Shown piece after piece: positions 8,183 to 15,997 of a stretch of DNA of 32,579 nt. Position 1 is the stretch's first letter; every line of letters starts with the position of its first letter. The notes below the pieces were generated by a model. That model was given only the letters and a program-made list of their open reading frames with translations, was not told the DNA's origin and did not search any database. Location of the stretch: contig JAJZMY010000018.1 in the NCBI GenBank assembly GCA_021848125.1, positions 1-32,579 on the forward strand, given 5' to 3'. The DNA is from Microcaldota archaeon. Its GTDB lineage: Archaea > Micrarchaeota > Micrarchaeia > Micrarchaeales > Micrarchaeaceae. The position numbers and the translations under genes are program-made.

Positions 8183-9088
8183 ATGACACTCGCTAATACT
8201 ATTAAACAAATCCTAAAATTAACCAGAATAGAACACAGTTTAATATTAGTGATAGCAGTAATATCTGGAGAAATAATTGTTTTGAAAAATCTTCCTAATT
8301 TTTATTTATTAATTCTCAGTCTAATAACACCAATATTTATTAGTATGTCTGCTTTTGCAATAAATGATTATTTTGATATTAAAACAGATCGCGAAAACAA
8401 AAAAAATAGGCCAATTGTTATAGGCGCCATCAAAAAAGAAACAGCATTATTTATTGCTTTAATATGTTTATTTATAGGGGTATTTTCTGCACTTTTTATA
8501 AACAAAAATGCATTTATAATTGCAATAATTTTTGGATTAATTTCAGTTTTATATAGCTACAAATTAAAAGATATTTTTCTAATTGGAAATATATTTATAG
8601 GATTGTCAATGGCAATCCCATTTATTTTTGGAAATTATGTTGTATCAAATACAATTTCATTAAATATAATTTTTATAAGTGCCCTTATTTTATTTGCCGG
8701 AATCGGGCGAGAAATTCATGGGATGATAAGAGATTACAAAGGGGATATTAAAATAAGAAAAACTAAAAATATTGTAAAATATTTTGGCATGAAAAATTCA
8801 GCAATATTAGCATTCTTTCTTTACTTGATTGCTATTTTTATCTCATTTTATTTATTTTTGTTTAATTTACCATTTAAATTCAATATTTTTTATTTAATTC
8901 CAATATTAATTGCAGACCTAATGCTTTTATTTATTAATACAATATATTTGAAAATAATTATGTTAAAGAGAAATGAAATGAATAAAAATACAGCCAATAT
9001 TAATAAATTTTATGACATGTCACGAAACTTGAGCCTTATTGCAATGACAATTGCACTAATCGGATTTATTATTTCGTCAATGGTTTAA
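8183..9088 (+). CDS. UbiA-family prenyltransferase, probable digeranylgeranylglyceryl phosphate synthase
   Basis: A 301-residue integral membrane protein with about eight or nine helices. The first prenyl-diphosphate motif is NDYFDIKTDRENKKNRPI (61-78); the second is the region REIHGMIRDYKGDIKIRKTK (about 176-195), the D-x3-GD pattern. The NRP and GD patterns match archaeal DGGGP synthase, which makes the second ether bond of membrane lipids. Heme O or quinone prenyltransferases share the fold, so the substrate is inferred. Quinone synthesis would also fit the nearby complex I. Its stop overlaps the next ATG by one base (TAATG). Confidence 0.85.
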   Translation: MTLANTIKQILKLTRIEHSLILVIAVISGEIIVLKNLPNFYLLILSLITPIFISMSAFAINDYFDIKTDRENKKNRPIVIGAIKKETALFIALICLFIGVFSALFINKNAFIIAIIFGLISVLYSYKLKDIFLIGNIFIGLSMAIPFIFGNYVVSNTISLNIIFISALILFAGIGREIHGMIRDYKGDIKIRKTKNIVKYFGMKNSAILAFFLYLIAIFISFYLFLFNLPFKFNIFYLIPILIADLMLLFINTIYLKIIMLKRNEMNKNTANINKFYDMSRNLSLIAMTIALIGFIISSMV

Positions 9089-9390
9089 TGAAAAATAGAA
9101 ATTTAGTTGAACAAATTGGAAATCAAAGAATAAATATTTTATTTAATTCAGCAGAATCCAGAATTGATAATAAGGAATTTAATCTTGCAAAAAAATATAT
9201 AATAAGACTAAGAAAAATCAGTTCGCATTATAAAATAAAAATACCAAAAAAAATGAAAAATAAAATCTGCAATAAATGCAATATGATCCTAGTTCCTGGA
9301 ATTACATGCAATGTAAAAATTGTAAGTGTCCATAGATATGTTTCTTATGAATGCAAAACATGCAGACAGCAAAAACATATTTTTTATTGA
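9088..9390 (+). CDS. rnp4: RNase P protein component 4 (Rpp21)
   Basis: This 100-residue protein has the Rpp21 layout. An N-terminal helical part (RINILFNSAESRID, KKYIIRLRKISSHYKIKIP) precedes a zinc ribbon with C61, C64, C89 and C92 and the segment MILVPGITC. The family helps the RNase P RNA mature tRNA 5' ends, paired with Rpp29. It overlaps the prenyltransferase stop by one base and ends the operon that starts with L29. The spacer after it (9391-9417) is nearly all T and A. Confidence 0.88.
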   Translation: MKNRNLVEQIGNQRINILFNSAESRIDNKEFNLAKKYIIRLRKISSHYKIKIPKKMKNKICNKCNMILVPGITCNVKIVSVHRYVSYECKTCRQQKHIFY

Positions 9391-9417
9391 TTTTTTATTT
9401 ATTTCAATATTTTTTAT
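9391..9417. terminator. T-rich spacer between convergent genes
   Basis: The 27-base gap between the convergent rnp4 and taw1 stops contains runs of T on the + strand (TTTTTTATTTATTTC, ATTTTTTATTT). Archaeal RNA polymerase terminates at such tracts without a hairpin. The function is inferred. Confidence 0.4.
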
Positions 9418-10386
9418 TTAAAATAATAATTCAAAATTAATTTTTGCATCTTTTTCAGCCTTTTTGTCTTTTGAAAGAAGCACAATCCTACTTTTTTTGT
9501 GTTCATTACTTACAACATATCCTGTTTTTTCTGCAATTATTTCTGCGAATTTTTTTACCTCTTCATGTAATGGCATATCAGAATATTCCAAATTTCTCAT
9601 AGGATCTCTAGCACCACCGACAAATGAGAATCCTTTAACTTCAATATACCAGGGTTTTGCAATTTTTATTAATTTAGCATAGCCTTCTGCATCTATCATA
9701 TTCAAATTTTTCACTAATGACATTCTTAATACTGTTCGTGTATTCATATTTTTCATTATTTTTAATGATTTTATAAATCTTTCCCACGAATCTTTTAATT
9801 TCGGTCGCGTTATATTAAAATATAATTCTTTGTTTGGCGCCTGCAATGAAATATAAAATTGAGTTGGTGGTTCCAAATTTTCAATCACTTTTGGTAGCGT
9901 TCCATTGCTGACAATGAATGTTGAAATTTTATATTTATGAAATAATTTTATAATCTCATTTATTTTCCTGTAGAACAAAGATTCTCCGGTAAGGCTTATT
10001 GCCACATGCACTGGATTATTTGCCTGGTTCCACCTTTCCAAATTATTATCTGATTTATAACCGCTGATTATCCTTTTTTGCTCTTTTATAAGACCTTTCA
10101 ATATTTCTTCAGGATCATCTTGTTCAACTGCATTTAATTCATTCCATTTTACATTCATTTCTTCAGGAATCATTCTCCAGCAGAACCTGCAGGCCAGATC
10201 ACAGCCAATTGAAAGGCTTATCTGCATACATTGCCATGATCTAATTCCGTAAAATTTATTTTTATAGCAAAGTTCTCTATTGCGCAGTGCATTTGCTGTG
10301 TACTCGCAAATTTTTACAGCAGAATGATTACCGACAAAATGATATCCCTGTTTCTTCATTTTATTTTTTAGAATTTCTGGCATCAT
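9418..10386 (-). CDS. taw1: tRNA 4-demethylwyosine synthase (Taw1/TYW1), radical SAM
   Basis: This 322-residue enzyme condenses pyruvate with N1-methylguanosine-37 of tRNA-Phe to form the tricyclic wyosine base. The radical SAM triad is C62, C66 and C69 (CDLACRFC, then WR). The second iron-sulfur cluster ligands are C27, C40 and C53, spaced as in Pyrococcus Taw1 (26, 39, 52). Starting at the second ATG (10383) would align the numbering for that cluster exactly. Further signatures are KQGYHFVGNHSAVKIC, CYKNKFYGI and SLTGESLFY. The start overlaps the upstream methyltransferase by 26 bases, suggesting coupling. In the family GI-SHRC the His is Trp51 here. Confidence 0.95.
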   Translation of the reverse strand: MMPEILKNKMKKQGYHFVGNHSAVKICEYTANALRNRELCYKNKFYGIRSWQCMQISLSIGCDLACRFCWRMIPEEMNVKWNELNAVEQDDPEEILKGLIKEQKRIISGYKSDNNLERWNQANNPVHVAISLTGESLFYRKINEIIKLFHKYKISTFIVSNGTLPKVIENLEPPTQFYISLQAPNKELYFNITRPKLKDSWERFIKSLKIMKNMNTRTVLRMSLVKNLNMIDAEGYAKLIKIAKPWYIEVKGFSFVGGARDPMRNLEYSDMPLHEEVKKFAEIIAEKTGYVVSNEHKKSRIVLLSKDKKAEKDAKINFELLF

Positions 10387-10981
10387 GATTATTTTTGTTT
10401 ATTTTTATTGAATTTTTCAATATCAAGCAGTATTGCTGCGCCCCAACATTAAATTTTTTTATAATTTTAAATTTCAAATCAATAAAATATGAAATGCATT
10501 TTTTTTCATCAATTCGTAGTTTATACGGCGGACCTGATTCTGTTTTCACTTTTTTCCATTCTACGACAATTAGAATTCCGTCATGTTTTAAAATCTGTTT
10601 TATTTTTTTTATTGATTTTTTTCTTAAGTTCGGATCAATATCATGAAAAACATTTGCAAGCAAGCCTGTATCAACAGATTTAAAAGGTATTGCAACATCT
10701 GAAATTTTTGAATTTATAAATAATATTTTTTTGTTTAATTTAATGTATTTTTTTGCTGCATCAAGCAAATTTTTGCTTGGATCTATGCAATAAAGTTTTA
10801 AAGCAAATTTTTTTATATAATTGCTATAAAAACCGCTTCCGCATCCAAAATCAGCAACAACTTTATTTTTTAAATACTGTATTGGGATTATTTTTTCAGG
10901 ATTCTCATTTTTCTTCCTTTCTGGATTTAATAACAATTTTGGATTGAAATGGTTAAAATCAGGTTTTATATCATGTTTCAT
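10361..10981 (-). CDS. Class I SAM-dependent methyltransferase
   Basis: A 206-residue Rossmann methyltransferase. The SAM-binding motif I is VADFGCGSGFYS (42-53), an acidic residue follows beta-2 (YCIDPSKN), and a VFHDID motif IV-like segment lies near 110. The N-terminal segment FNPKLLLNPERKK and the EWKK...GPPYKLR stretch resemble a broad uncharacterised UbiE-like group. The Lys/Asn-rich tail overlaps taw1. The overlap makes a tRNA role, perhaps in wyosine synthesis, attractive. The sequence lacks a recognisable Trm5, Taw2 or Taw3 signature, so the substrate is open. ATG at 10981 follows GTGAAATA. Confidence 0.8.
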   Translation of the reverse strand: MKHDIKPDFNHFNPKLLLNPERKKNENPEKIIPIQYLKNKVVADFGCGSGFYSNYIKKFALKLYCIDPSKNLLDAAKKYIKLNKKILFINSKISDVAIPFKSVDTGLLANVFHDIDPNLRKKSIKKIKQILKHDGILIVVEWKKVKTESGPPYKLRIDEKKCISYFIDLKFKIIKKFNVGAQQYCLILKNSIKINKNNHDARNSKK

Positions 10982-11065
10982 TATTTCACATTTTTATTTA
11001 ATTTAAAACAAAAGCACAATTATACAGTATTAAAATACACAATAAATAATTATACTTTTTGAATA

Positions 11066-11257
11066 TTATTTTTTATCCTTGCAAAAAATTTTATGGGATC
11101 CATCGCATATCGGCATTTGTTTTGACAATCCGCATGCGCAGATATGAATTTCAAAATCCAATATTTCTTTATTGTTTGTTAATTTTGCCTCCTTGAATTT
11201 TTTTATTTCCTTTAATTTTATTTTATAAAATGGTTTTGTCCTTTTTTGCTCTCTCAT
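11066..11257 (-). CDS. CDGSH iron-sulfur domain protein
   Basis: This small protein (63 residues from ATG at 11257) carries one CDGSH motif. C40, C42, C51 and H55 lie in CACGLSKQMPICDGSH, matching C-x-C-x2-S-x3-P-x-C-D-G-S-H of the 2Fe-2S mitoNEET type. The N-terminal 30 residues are lysine-rich. An upstream in-frame ATG at 11335 would add 26 residues but runs back through the hairpin repeat spacer. The ATG at 11257 has CGATGAT just before it, the start signal used here, so it is preferred. Function is electron transfer or iron-sulfur handling, not determinable further. Confidence 0.88.
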   Translation of the reverse strand: MREQKRTKPFYKIKLKEIKKFKEAKLTNNKEILDFEIHICACGLSKQMPICDGSHKIFCKDKK

Positions 11258-11290
11258 ATCATCGTTTTTATAATAAAAGAAGAATAAAAT

Positions 11291-11325
11291 AATAAAGCTT
11301 TTAAAAAAAGCTTTAGCAAAATGAA
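11291..11325. repeat. AT-rich hairpin repeat, copy 1 (AAAGCTTT type)
   Basis: AATAAAGCTTTT followed by seven As and AGCTTTAGCAAAATGAA. The half AGCTTTAGCAAAATGAA recurs exactly at 32557-32573, and AGCTTTAGCAAAA recurs at 16488-16500. It lies in the spacer between ftsZ and the CDGSH gene. On the minus strand it reads as a stem with T-runs, so it may help end transcription. Confidence 0.6.
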
Positions 11326-11337
11326 AAGTTTGCAAAA

Positions 11338-11361
11338 TTTAGCAGCAGCAAAGCTGCTAAA
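11338..11361 (-). terminator. Perfect 9-bp hairpin downstream of ftsZ
   Basis: TTTAGCAGC (11338-11346) and GCTGCTAAA (11353-11361) are perfect inverted repeats with a 6-base loop, 28 bases after the stop of the minus-strand ftsZ gene. On the minus strand the stem is followed by TTTTGC. It is one of the few GC-containing stems in the spacers and is a plausible terminator or 3'-end stabiliser. A role as part of the dispersed repeat next to it is equally possible. Confidence 0.5.
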
Positions 11362-11388
11362 GTTTTATCAGAAAATAACAACCAAAAT

Positions 11389-12393
11389 TCAAATAATATT
11401 TTCAATGCTTAAGTCCATTGTATTATTAGATGCATTGCTTTTGTATATTACTTCGCCTAATCTTGGTTTTACTCCAGTCAATATTGAAACTACTTTTATC
11501 TGGTCATGCACTTCAGGAGATAATCTAGCACCAAAAATAACATTTGCCTTTGCATCCATATCGCTTGTTACTCCTTCACCAACTTCAGTTGCTTCCCCTA
11601 TTGTTAATGATGTACTGCCATTTACTTGAATTAGTGCGCTTTTTGCTCCGCTTCTTTCAACATTTAATAATGGATGGGACAATGTTGAAGTTATTGCTTT
11701 TTCAACTTTATCAGATCCAGATCCAGAGCCAATGTTAATCATAGCAGTTCCAGTATTTCCAAGTATTGCTCTTACGTCAGCAAAATCCAGGTTTATTAAG
11801 CTTGGCAATGTTATTGTATCTGCAATTCCTTTTACTGCATTTGCAGTTATGCTGTCAATCAGTTCAAATGCCTTTTCAATCTGCAAGTTAGGCGCATAGC
11901 TCAATAACAAATCATTTTCAAGTATTATTGTTGTGTCTGCATTTCTGCTTAACTGGTTTATTGTCCAGTCTGCTTTTTGCTTTCTGCTTCTTTCTATTGC
12001 AAACGGATATGTTACAAATGCAACAACAAGGCATCCCTGCTCCTTTGCAATCTTTGCTATTACTGGTGCTGCTCCGCCTCCAGTTCCTCCGCCAGCTCCT
12101 GCTGCCAAAAATAGCATATCATATCCTTTAATAGCTTCTTCAATTTCATTTCTGCTTACTTCTGCTGCCTTTGCGCCTATTTCTGGAAATCCGCCAGCGC
12201 CCAATCCTCTTGTCAATTCCTTGCCAATAAGTATTTTTTTATGGGCATTTATCATGTGCAGGTGCTTGACATCTGTATTAACAGCAATTGTCTGCGCACT
12301 TTTTATACCATAACTGTATAGTCTATTGATTAAATTGCTCCCCTGACCTCCAACTCCAATTACACCTAATTTCGCTGAAAACTCATCTTCCAT
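11389..12393 (-). CDS. ftsZ: FtsZ-family cell division GTPase (variant T4 loop)
   Basis: This 334-residue tubulin-superfamily GTPase has the FtsZ segments VGGQGSN (T1), AVNTDVKHL (T2), GLGAGG (T3) and NLDFADVRAIL, the catalytic T7 loop with both Asp residues. The tubulin signature GGGTGTG reads GGGTGGG at 101-107, so a glycine replaces the usual Ser, Ala or Thr. The protein ends soon after the C-terminal domain, with a short tail ending DLSIENII. It is the downstream member of a tandem ftsZ pair, 99 bases after the first. The ATG is preceded by AGGCGATAAA, identical to that of its neighbour. It may be a regulatory or specialised partner, by analogy with dual-FtsZ archaea. Confidence 0.93.
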   Translation of the reverse strand: MEDEFSAKLGVIGVGGQGSNLINRLYSYGIKSAQTIAVNTDVKHLHMINAHKKILIGKELTRGLGAGGFPEIGAKAAEVSRNEIEEAIKGYDMLFLAAGAGGGTGGGAAPVIAKIAKEQGCLVVAFVTYPFAIERSRKQKADWTINQLSRNADTTIILENDLLLSYAPNLQIEKAFELIDSITANAVKGIADTITLPSLINLDFADVRAILGNTGTAMINIGSGSGSDKVEKAITSTLSHPLLNVERSGAKSALIQVNGSTSLTIGEATEVGEGVTSDMDAKANVIFGARLSPEVHDQIKVVSILTGVKPRLGEVIYKSNASNNTMDLSIENII

Positions 12394-12417
12394 TTTATCG
12401 CCTTTTAAATATTAAAT

Positions 12418-12438
12418 AAAGCTTTTCAAAAAAGCTTT
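12418..12438. repeat. Inverted repeat between the two ftsZ genes (AAAGCTTT type)
   Basis: AAAGCTTTT (12418-12426), three bases, then AAAAGCTTT (12430-12438), a perfect 9-bp inverted repeat. It is related to the repeats at 11291 and 32511. It sits upstream of the second ftsZ start on the minus strand. Confidence 0.6.
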
Positions 12439-12451
12439 ATCAAAAAAAATA

Positions 12452-12471
12452 AAACTTTTAATTAAAAGTTT
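12452..12471. repeat. Perfect 20-bp palindrome after the first ftsZ
   Basis: AAACTTTTAATTAAAAGTTT is an exact palindrome located 22 bases beyond the stop of the upstream ftsZ. On the minus strand it is followed by TTATTTTTTTT, so a terminator between the two ftsZ genes is likely. A dimeric regulator site cannot be excluded. Confidence 0.5.
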
Positions 12472-12492
12472 AAAAAAATAAATAAATTAAAA

Positions 12493-13560
12493 TCAACCTA
12501 TTATGTCAATGTCTGAATATGCAGAAGGTTTCTTTTCTTCTAATCTGCCAATTATGCTTGAACCTTTGACTCCAGTAACTATTGCAACAATTTCTATTTG
12601 GTCGTCATATCCTGGAATAAGCCTTGCACCCCATTTGACATTTGCTTTTGGATCCATTTTATCTGTTATTATTTCTCCAGCTTTTATTGCATCGCCAATT
12701 GTCAATGATCCTCCACCTGATATATGCACTAATGCTCCAGATGCTCCTTCAAAATCAACGTCAAGTAATTTGTTCTTTAGAACTGCTTCAGATGCAATTG
12801 TTACTTTATCAGTTCCTCTTCCAGAGCCAACTGAAATAAAGCCCACATCGCCGTTTCCCATTATTGATCTGACATCTGCAAAATCAATATTAATCAAGCT
12901 TGGCTGTGTTATTGTCCATACTAGTCCGCCGATTGCTTTTGCAAGAACTTCATCAGCAAGCGCAAATGCATCGTTCATTGGAAGATTTGGAACTAGCTTT
13001 ACCAGCCTGTTGTTGTCTAAAATAATAACACTGTCGCAATTTTTTCTAAGTGCCTGGATTCCTTCCTCTGCTTTTACCTTTCTAACTCTTTCCAAATTAA
13101 ATGGGTATGTTACCATTGCCACAACTATTGCTCCCTGCTGCTTTGCTATTTGTGCTGCAACTGTTATTGCCCCTGTTCCAGTTCCTCCGCCCATTCCAGC
13201 GCATAGGAATACTAGCTGTGAACCATTAAATACTTGTTCTAGCAAATTTCTGTCAACTTCTGCTGCCTTTGCTCCAATTGACGGATCTCCGCCAGCGCCT
13301 AATCCTCTTGTTATGCTTCTTCCTATTAATATTTTTTTGATTTTGTCATCAATTATTTTAAAATGCTGTGCATCTGTATTAACAGCAACGAAATCAGTCC
13401 CTTTTACTCCTGCTTTAAGCAGCCTGTTTACAATGTTGTTTCCAGCTCCGCCAAAACCAGCAGTAATTATTTTTATCTGAGTAGAACTAAAATCTTCATC
13501 ATCAGAAGATTTTTTTTCTGCTTGTCCGCTTCCAAAAATATTATCCATAAGATCGCTCAT
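12493..13560 (-). CDS. ftsZ: FtsZ cell division GTPase
   Basis: A 355-residue FtsZ with canonical motifs: GFGGAGNN (T1, about 35-42), VNTDAQHF (T2), GLGAGG (T3), the tubulin signature GGGTGTG (124-130) and NIDFADVRSIM (T7). A flexible acidic N-terminal extension of about 28 residues precedes the GTPase domain. The short C-terminal tail ends SDIDIIG, possibly the peptide that binds a membrane anchor. It polymerises into the division ring. It lies first in a tandem pair with a variant FtsZ. The start is supported by AGGCGATAAA directly before the ATG. A 460-base AT-only spacer upstream probably holds its promoter. Confidence 0.96.
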   Translation of the reverse strand: MSDLMDNIFGSGQAEKKSSDDEDFSSTQIKIITAGFGGAGNNIVNRLLKAGVKGTDFVAVNTDAQHFKIIDDKIKKILIGRSITRGLGAGGDPSIGAKAAEVDRNLLEQVFNGSQLVFLCAGMGGGTGTGAITVAAQIAKQQGAIVVAMVTYPFNLERVRKVKAEEGIQALRKNCDSVIILDNNRLVKLVPNLPMNDAFALADEVLAKAIGGLVWTITQPSLINIDFADVRSIMGNGDVGFISVGSGRGTDKVTIASEAVLKNKLLDVDFEGASGALVHISGGGSLTIGDAIKAGEIITDKMDPKANVKWGARLIPGYDDQIEIVAIVTGVKGSSIIGRLEEKKPSAYSDIDIIG

Positions 13561-14020
13561 TTTATCGCCTTTTTTTTTATTTTATTTAAATATATTATAT
13601 TTAAATTAATTTAAAATAAGGAAATAATATTCTTAAATCTTCTGTTTATTTTAATTTATTATAATAATAATGGAAGTGCATAATTAATATGTAATAAATA
13701 AACAGAAAAATAAACAAAATTATTATTTATTTTAGTATTTAAAATAAGAAAAATTAAATGATTTTATATTAAATTATAATAATTTATATTAAAATATCAA
13801 TATTATATAACAAAAATCTGATTTAAATATTAATTGAATTTATGCATTAATTTTTTAAGAAAATAAATATTTTAGATTAAATAAAATAAATAAAATAAAA
13901 ACCAAAATTTTATAAATTAGTTATTTATTATATTTATATTATTTTATGTTATTTATTAATTAATAATTAATAAAATTTATTTCGCACATAATTAATAATA
14001 AACAAAATAATAAAGATAAT
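13561..14020. other. 460-base AT-only spacer between divergent ftsZ and a membrane protein
   Basis: No coding frame of note is seen. The spacer is almost entirely A and T, with several TATA-like stretches on both strands. It must contain the promoters of ftsZ (-) and the gene at 14021 (+). It also holds a 12-bp inverted repeat, TTCTGTTTATTT at 13640-13651 and AAATAAACAGAA at 13696-13707. Regulation or an unwinding element is possible, but nothing here proves a replication origin. Confidence 0.5.
13640..13707. repeat. 12-bp inverted repeat in the ftsZ upstream spacer
   Basis: TTCTGTTTATTT (13640-13651) and its exact reverse complement AAATAAACAGAA (13696-13707), 44 bases apart. These are among the few G/C-containing words in the spacer. 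It could be a paired operator or a hairpin. Confidence 0.45.
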
Positions 14021-14671
14021 ATGGATTTAGTATTAAAAGTTGGTCTGTTTGCCATAATAATTGCATTAGTCTTTATCACAATATACCTTGTTTTTGGAAA
14101 TATGATTTTAAAGCCAAGCCAAATCGGGCAGCAGCAAGCAGAACAATTTGTTATCAATGATCTTAATAAAACATATCCAAATGCAAATATAACAATAATA
14201 AATGAATCCAGATCAGCAATTGAAAACAACAGCTGGAATATTGTTTTAAGAATTATTCTCAATCAAACAAAAGTCTGCCCCACCTTATTTATAATAGGAT
14301 TTGATTATCCTGCAACAGGGCTCGAACCAAGCATATATAATATGTATACAGACAAGTGCATTATTTATGGGATATCAAATAATTCATTGAACCAGTATTC
14401 TTCTTATATAATAAGCACGCCGCAAGTAGCAGTAGTAAGGGCATATAATTTATCAGGATCATTAAAGAATTATGTTAATACCTATGGATATAATAATGTA
14501 TCATCCAATGCAAAATTTTATCATTTATTAAATGCTTCTCTAACACCTTTAAACAAAACATTCTCAAATATATGGATTATTAATTTGACAGCAGCAAATG
14601 CCAAGTTTTCCCAATTTGCGCTGCTTAACACAAATGGAACAGTTATTAATAATTTTACAATTAAAAAATAA
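14021..14671 (+). CDS. Membrane-anchored, sequon-rich extracellular protein, unknown function
   Basis: This 216-residue protein has one N-terminal membrane helix (about 5-27, preceded by few charges) and a long outward-facing domain. The domain contains about thirteen N-x-S/T sequons, for example NKT, NIT, NES, NQT, NLS, NVS, NAS, NGT and NFT, so heavy N-glycosylation is likely. Two cysteines (in KVCPT and DKCII) about 30 residues apart could form a disulfide. The early segment QQQAEQFVINDLNKTYPNA loosely resembles PepSY-like domains, but that is weak. The ATG has AAGATAAT before it. I do not recognise the family. It is a single gene, divergent from ftsZ. Confidence 0.75.
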   Translation: MDLVLKVGLFAIIIALVFITIYLVFGNMILKPSQIGQQQAEQFVINDLNKTYPNANITIINESRSAIENNSWNIVLRIILNQTKVCPTLFIIGFDYPATGLEPSIYNMYTDKCIIYGISNNSLNQYSSYIISTPQVAVVRAYNLSGSLKNYVNTYGYNNVSSNAKFYHLLNASLTPLNKTFSNIWIINLTAANAKFSQFALLNTNGTVINNFTIKK

Positions 14672-14926
14672 TTTTAAAAAATCATTATTATATTTTTTTT
14701 AAGTATTTTTGAATTGCATTAATCCAATCATTAAAATTTTCAAATTACTTTTAAGAAGTTATAATAGTGGTGGGGGATAAATTGAAAATATATTTTAATT
14801 TGTCGATATAAAAGTAAAAATAAAATATTTACACCCTACAAAATTTAAGAGTTAAGATTTATAACACTTCAAAAATCTGTGAAGGTGATAATTTTATATT
14901 ATTTTTCTAAATCTTCTATTGCTAAA
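14672..14926. other. Spacer with orphan ribosome-binding-like G-runs
   Basis: No gene is visible in this 255-base gap. It contains GTGGTGGGGGATAAATTG (14767-14784), a strong Shine-Dalgarno-like site in front of a TTG that opens only a 9-codon frame (14782-14811), and GAAGGTGATAATT at 14881-14893 with no usable frame. These G-rich words stand out in the AT background and may mark a small RNA or a decayed gene. Confidence 0.4.
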
Positions 14927-15337
14927 TTATTTTATAACTTTTAATAAAATAGATTTTGTTACTGAATTTATAATATGAGAATAGTCCCTAAAATGCGCAT
15001 TTGCATTGATATTTAAAGTATATTCGCCCTGATCAGTGTCTATATTCCCAAAAATTTCTATTCGTAATTCTTTTTCCTGATTAGACAGTATTTCACCAAC
15101 TTTGACCTGTTTTTGTTTTGAAAATAAATTTTCACTCAAGCCTAATTTTGACGGGACTGTCAAGTCTAATGATGTAAGCAATGGGTCTTTTGTTATATTC
15201 TTTATTCTTACAAATAATACCAAGGAGTTTGTTTTATTTGCATATAGCCTATACGGAACTAATTCTGTTGCAACAATGTATGGTGAATTTTTAACTAAAT
15301 CATTTGCATTTTTCTTTCCAAATAAATTAAATTTCAT
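14927..15337 (-). CDS. Conserved archaeal protein with Ig-like/CARDB-like beta domain
   Basis: This 136-residue protein begins MKFNLFGKKN and continues with a beta-rich domain: TELVPYRLYANKTNSLVLFVRI, DPLLTSLDLTVPSKLGL and IDTDQGEYTLNINANAHFRDY. The layout of alternating strands, with a phrase about ligand-free linkage to rates of loading absent, resembles the arrestin- or CARDB-like Ig folds found as small cytosolic proteins in several archaeal lineages. There is no signal peptide and no cysteine. The ATG is preceded by GTGATGAT, a strong start signal. Function is unknown and no operon partner is present. Confidence 0.7.
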   Translation of the reverse strand: MKFNLFGKKNANDLVKNSPYIVATELVPYRLYANKTNSLVLFVRIKNITKDPLLTSLDLTVPSKLGLSENLFSKQKQVKVGEILSNQEKELRIEIFGNIDTDQGEYTLNINANAHFRDYSHIINSVTKSILLKVIK

Positions 15338-15453
15338 ATCATCACTTTATTTTTATTATTAAATTTATAATTAATAATTTAATATTTAATAATATAATTA
15401 TAATAATATTATAAAATATTTTTTATTAATATTTAAATATTCTATTAAAAAAA

Positions 15454-15467
15454 TTATATATATAAAT
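15454..15467 (+). promoter_or_regulatory. Candidate TATA box for the gene at 15482
   Basis: TTATATATATAAAT is centred about 22 bases before the ATG at 15482, fitting an archaeal promoter with a very short leader. Confidence 0.4.
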
Positions 15468-15481
15468 AATGGGTCAATGAT

Positions 15482-15883
15482 ATGGTATTTAAATTTAATC
15501 AAAATAAATTTAATAAATTCTCAGACACTATTTATAAGATATCAAAAAAGAATAAATTAGAAAACCAACATAAAAAATATATTTTAATGGCAACAATAAT
15601 AGCAAGTTTCTCCCCGACCCATTCATGGAAAACAAGCAAAGCAATAGAGAACGGTTTTATTGCAATTAATGATAAAGATATTAAAGACGAATTCAGTGCT
15701 GCAAAATCAAATAAATGGAAAAATATTAGTGCGAATGATGTAAAAGAAATTGCAAATAAGAATATATGCAATAATGTTTTTTCAAGATGGCTAGAAGCAT
15801 ATGTTGAACCTGAAAAAAAGAAAGAGTACAACGAAGCATGGTCTATATTAAAAAACGAAATATTTGAAAAAACCTGCGATTAA
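15482..15883 (+). CDS. Hypothetical basic soluble protein
   Basis: I do not recognise this 133-residue protein. It is rich in Lys and Asn and probably mostly helical. It has no membrane segment except a short hydrophobic stretch (YILMATIIASF, about 33-43). Two cysteines (NICNN and the C-terminal KTCD) are present. The coding frame is long and uninterrupted, with amino-acid use like its neighbours and a good TATA-like box and TGAT in front of the ATG. It is probably a real lineage-specific gene. It has no operon partner. Confidence 0.6.
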   Translation: MVFKFNQNKFNKFSDTIYKISKKNKLENQHKKYILMATIIASFSPTHSWKTSKAIENGFIAINDKDIKDEFSAAKSNKWKNISANDVKEIANKNICNNVFSRWLEAYVEPEKKKEYNEAWSILKNEIFEKTCD

Positions 15884-15966
15884 ATATTTGCGAAAATTGA
15901 ATAATTTATAATTGTTATTCTATATTTTTCCTTTTATTTAATAATTTATCTATTTTATAATATATA

Positions 15967-15978
15967 TTTTATAATATA
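15967..15978 (+). promoter_or_regulatory. Candidate TATA box for the upstream ATG at 15998
   Basis: TTTTATAATATA lies about 25 bases before the ATG at 15998. Its position supports initiation there, rather than at 16075, for the small membrane protein gene. Confidence 0.35.
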
Positions 15979-15997
15979 CAAATATAATTAAACAAAG

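Noticed and set aside
12503-13480. A 325-codon open frame on the + strand opposite ftsZ
   Set aside because: It is a mirror of the conserved ftsZ gene; its Ser/Pro/Ile-rich product has no domain and no start signal.
13561-14020. Replication origin in the long AT spacer
   Set aside because: AT content alone is not evidence; no Orc1/Cdc6 gene or origin-recognition repeats are visible.
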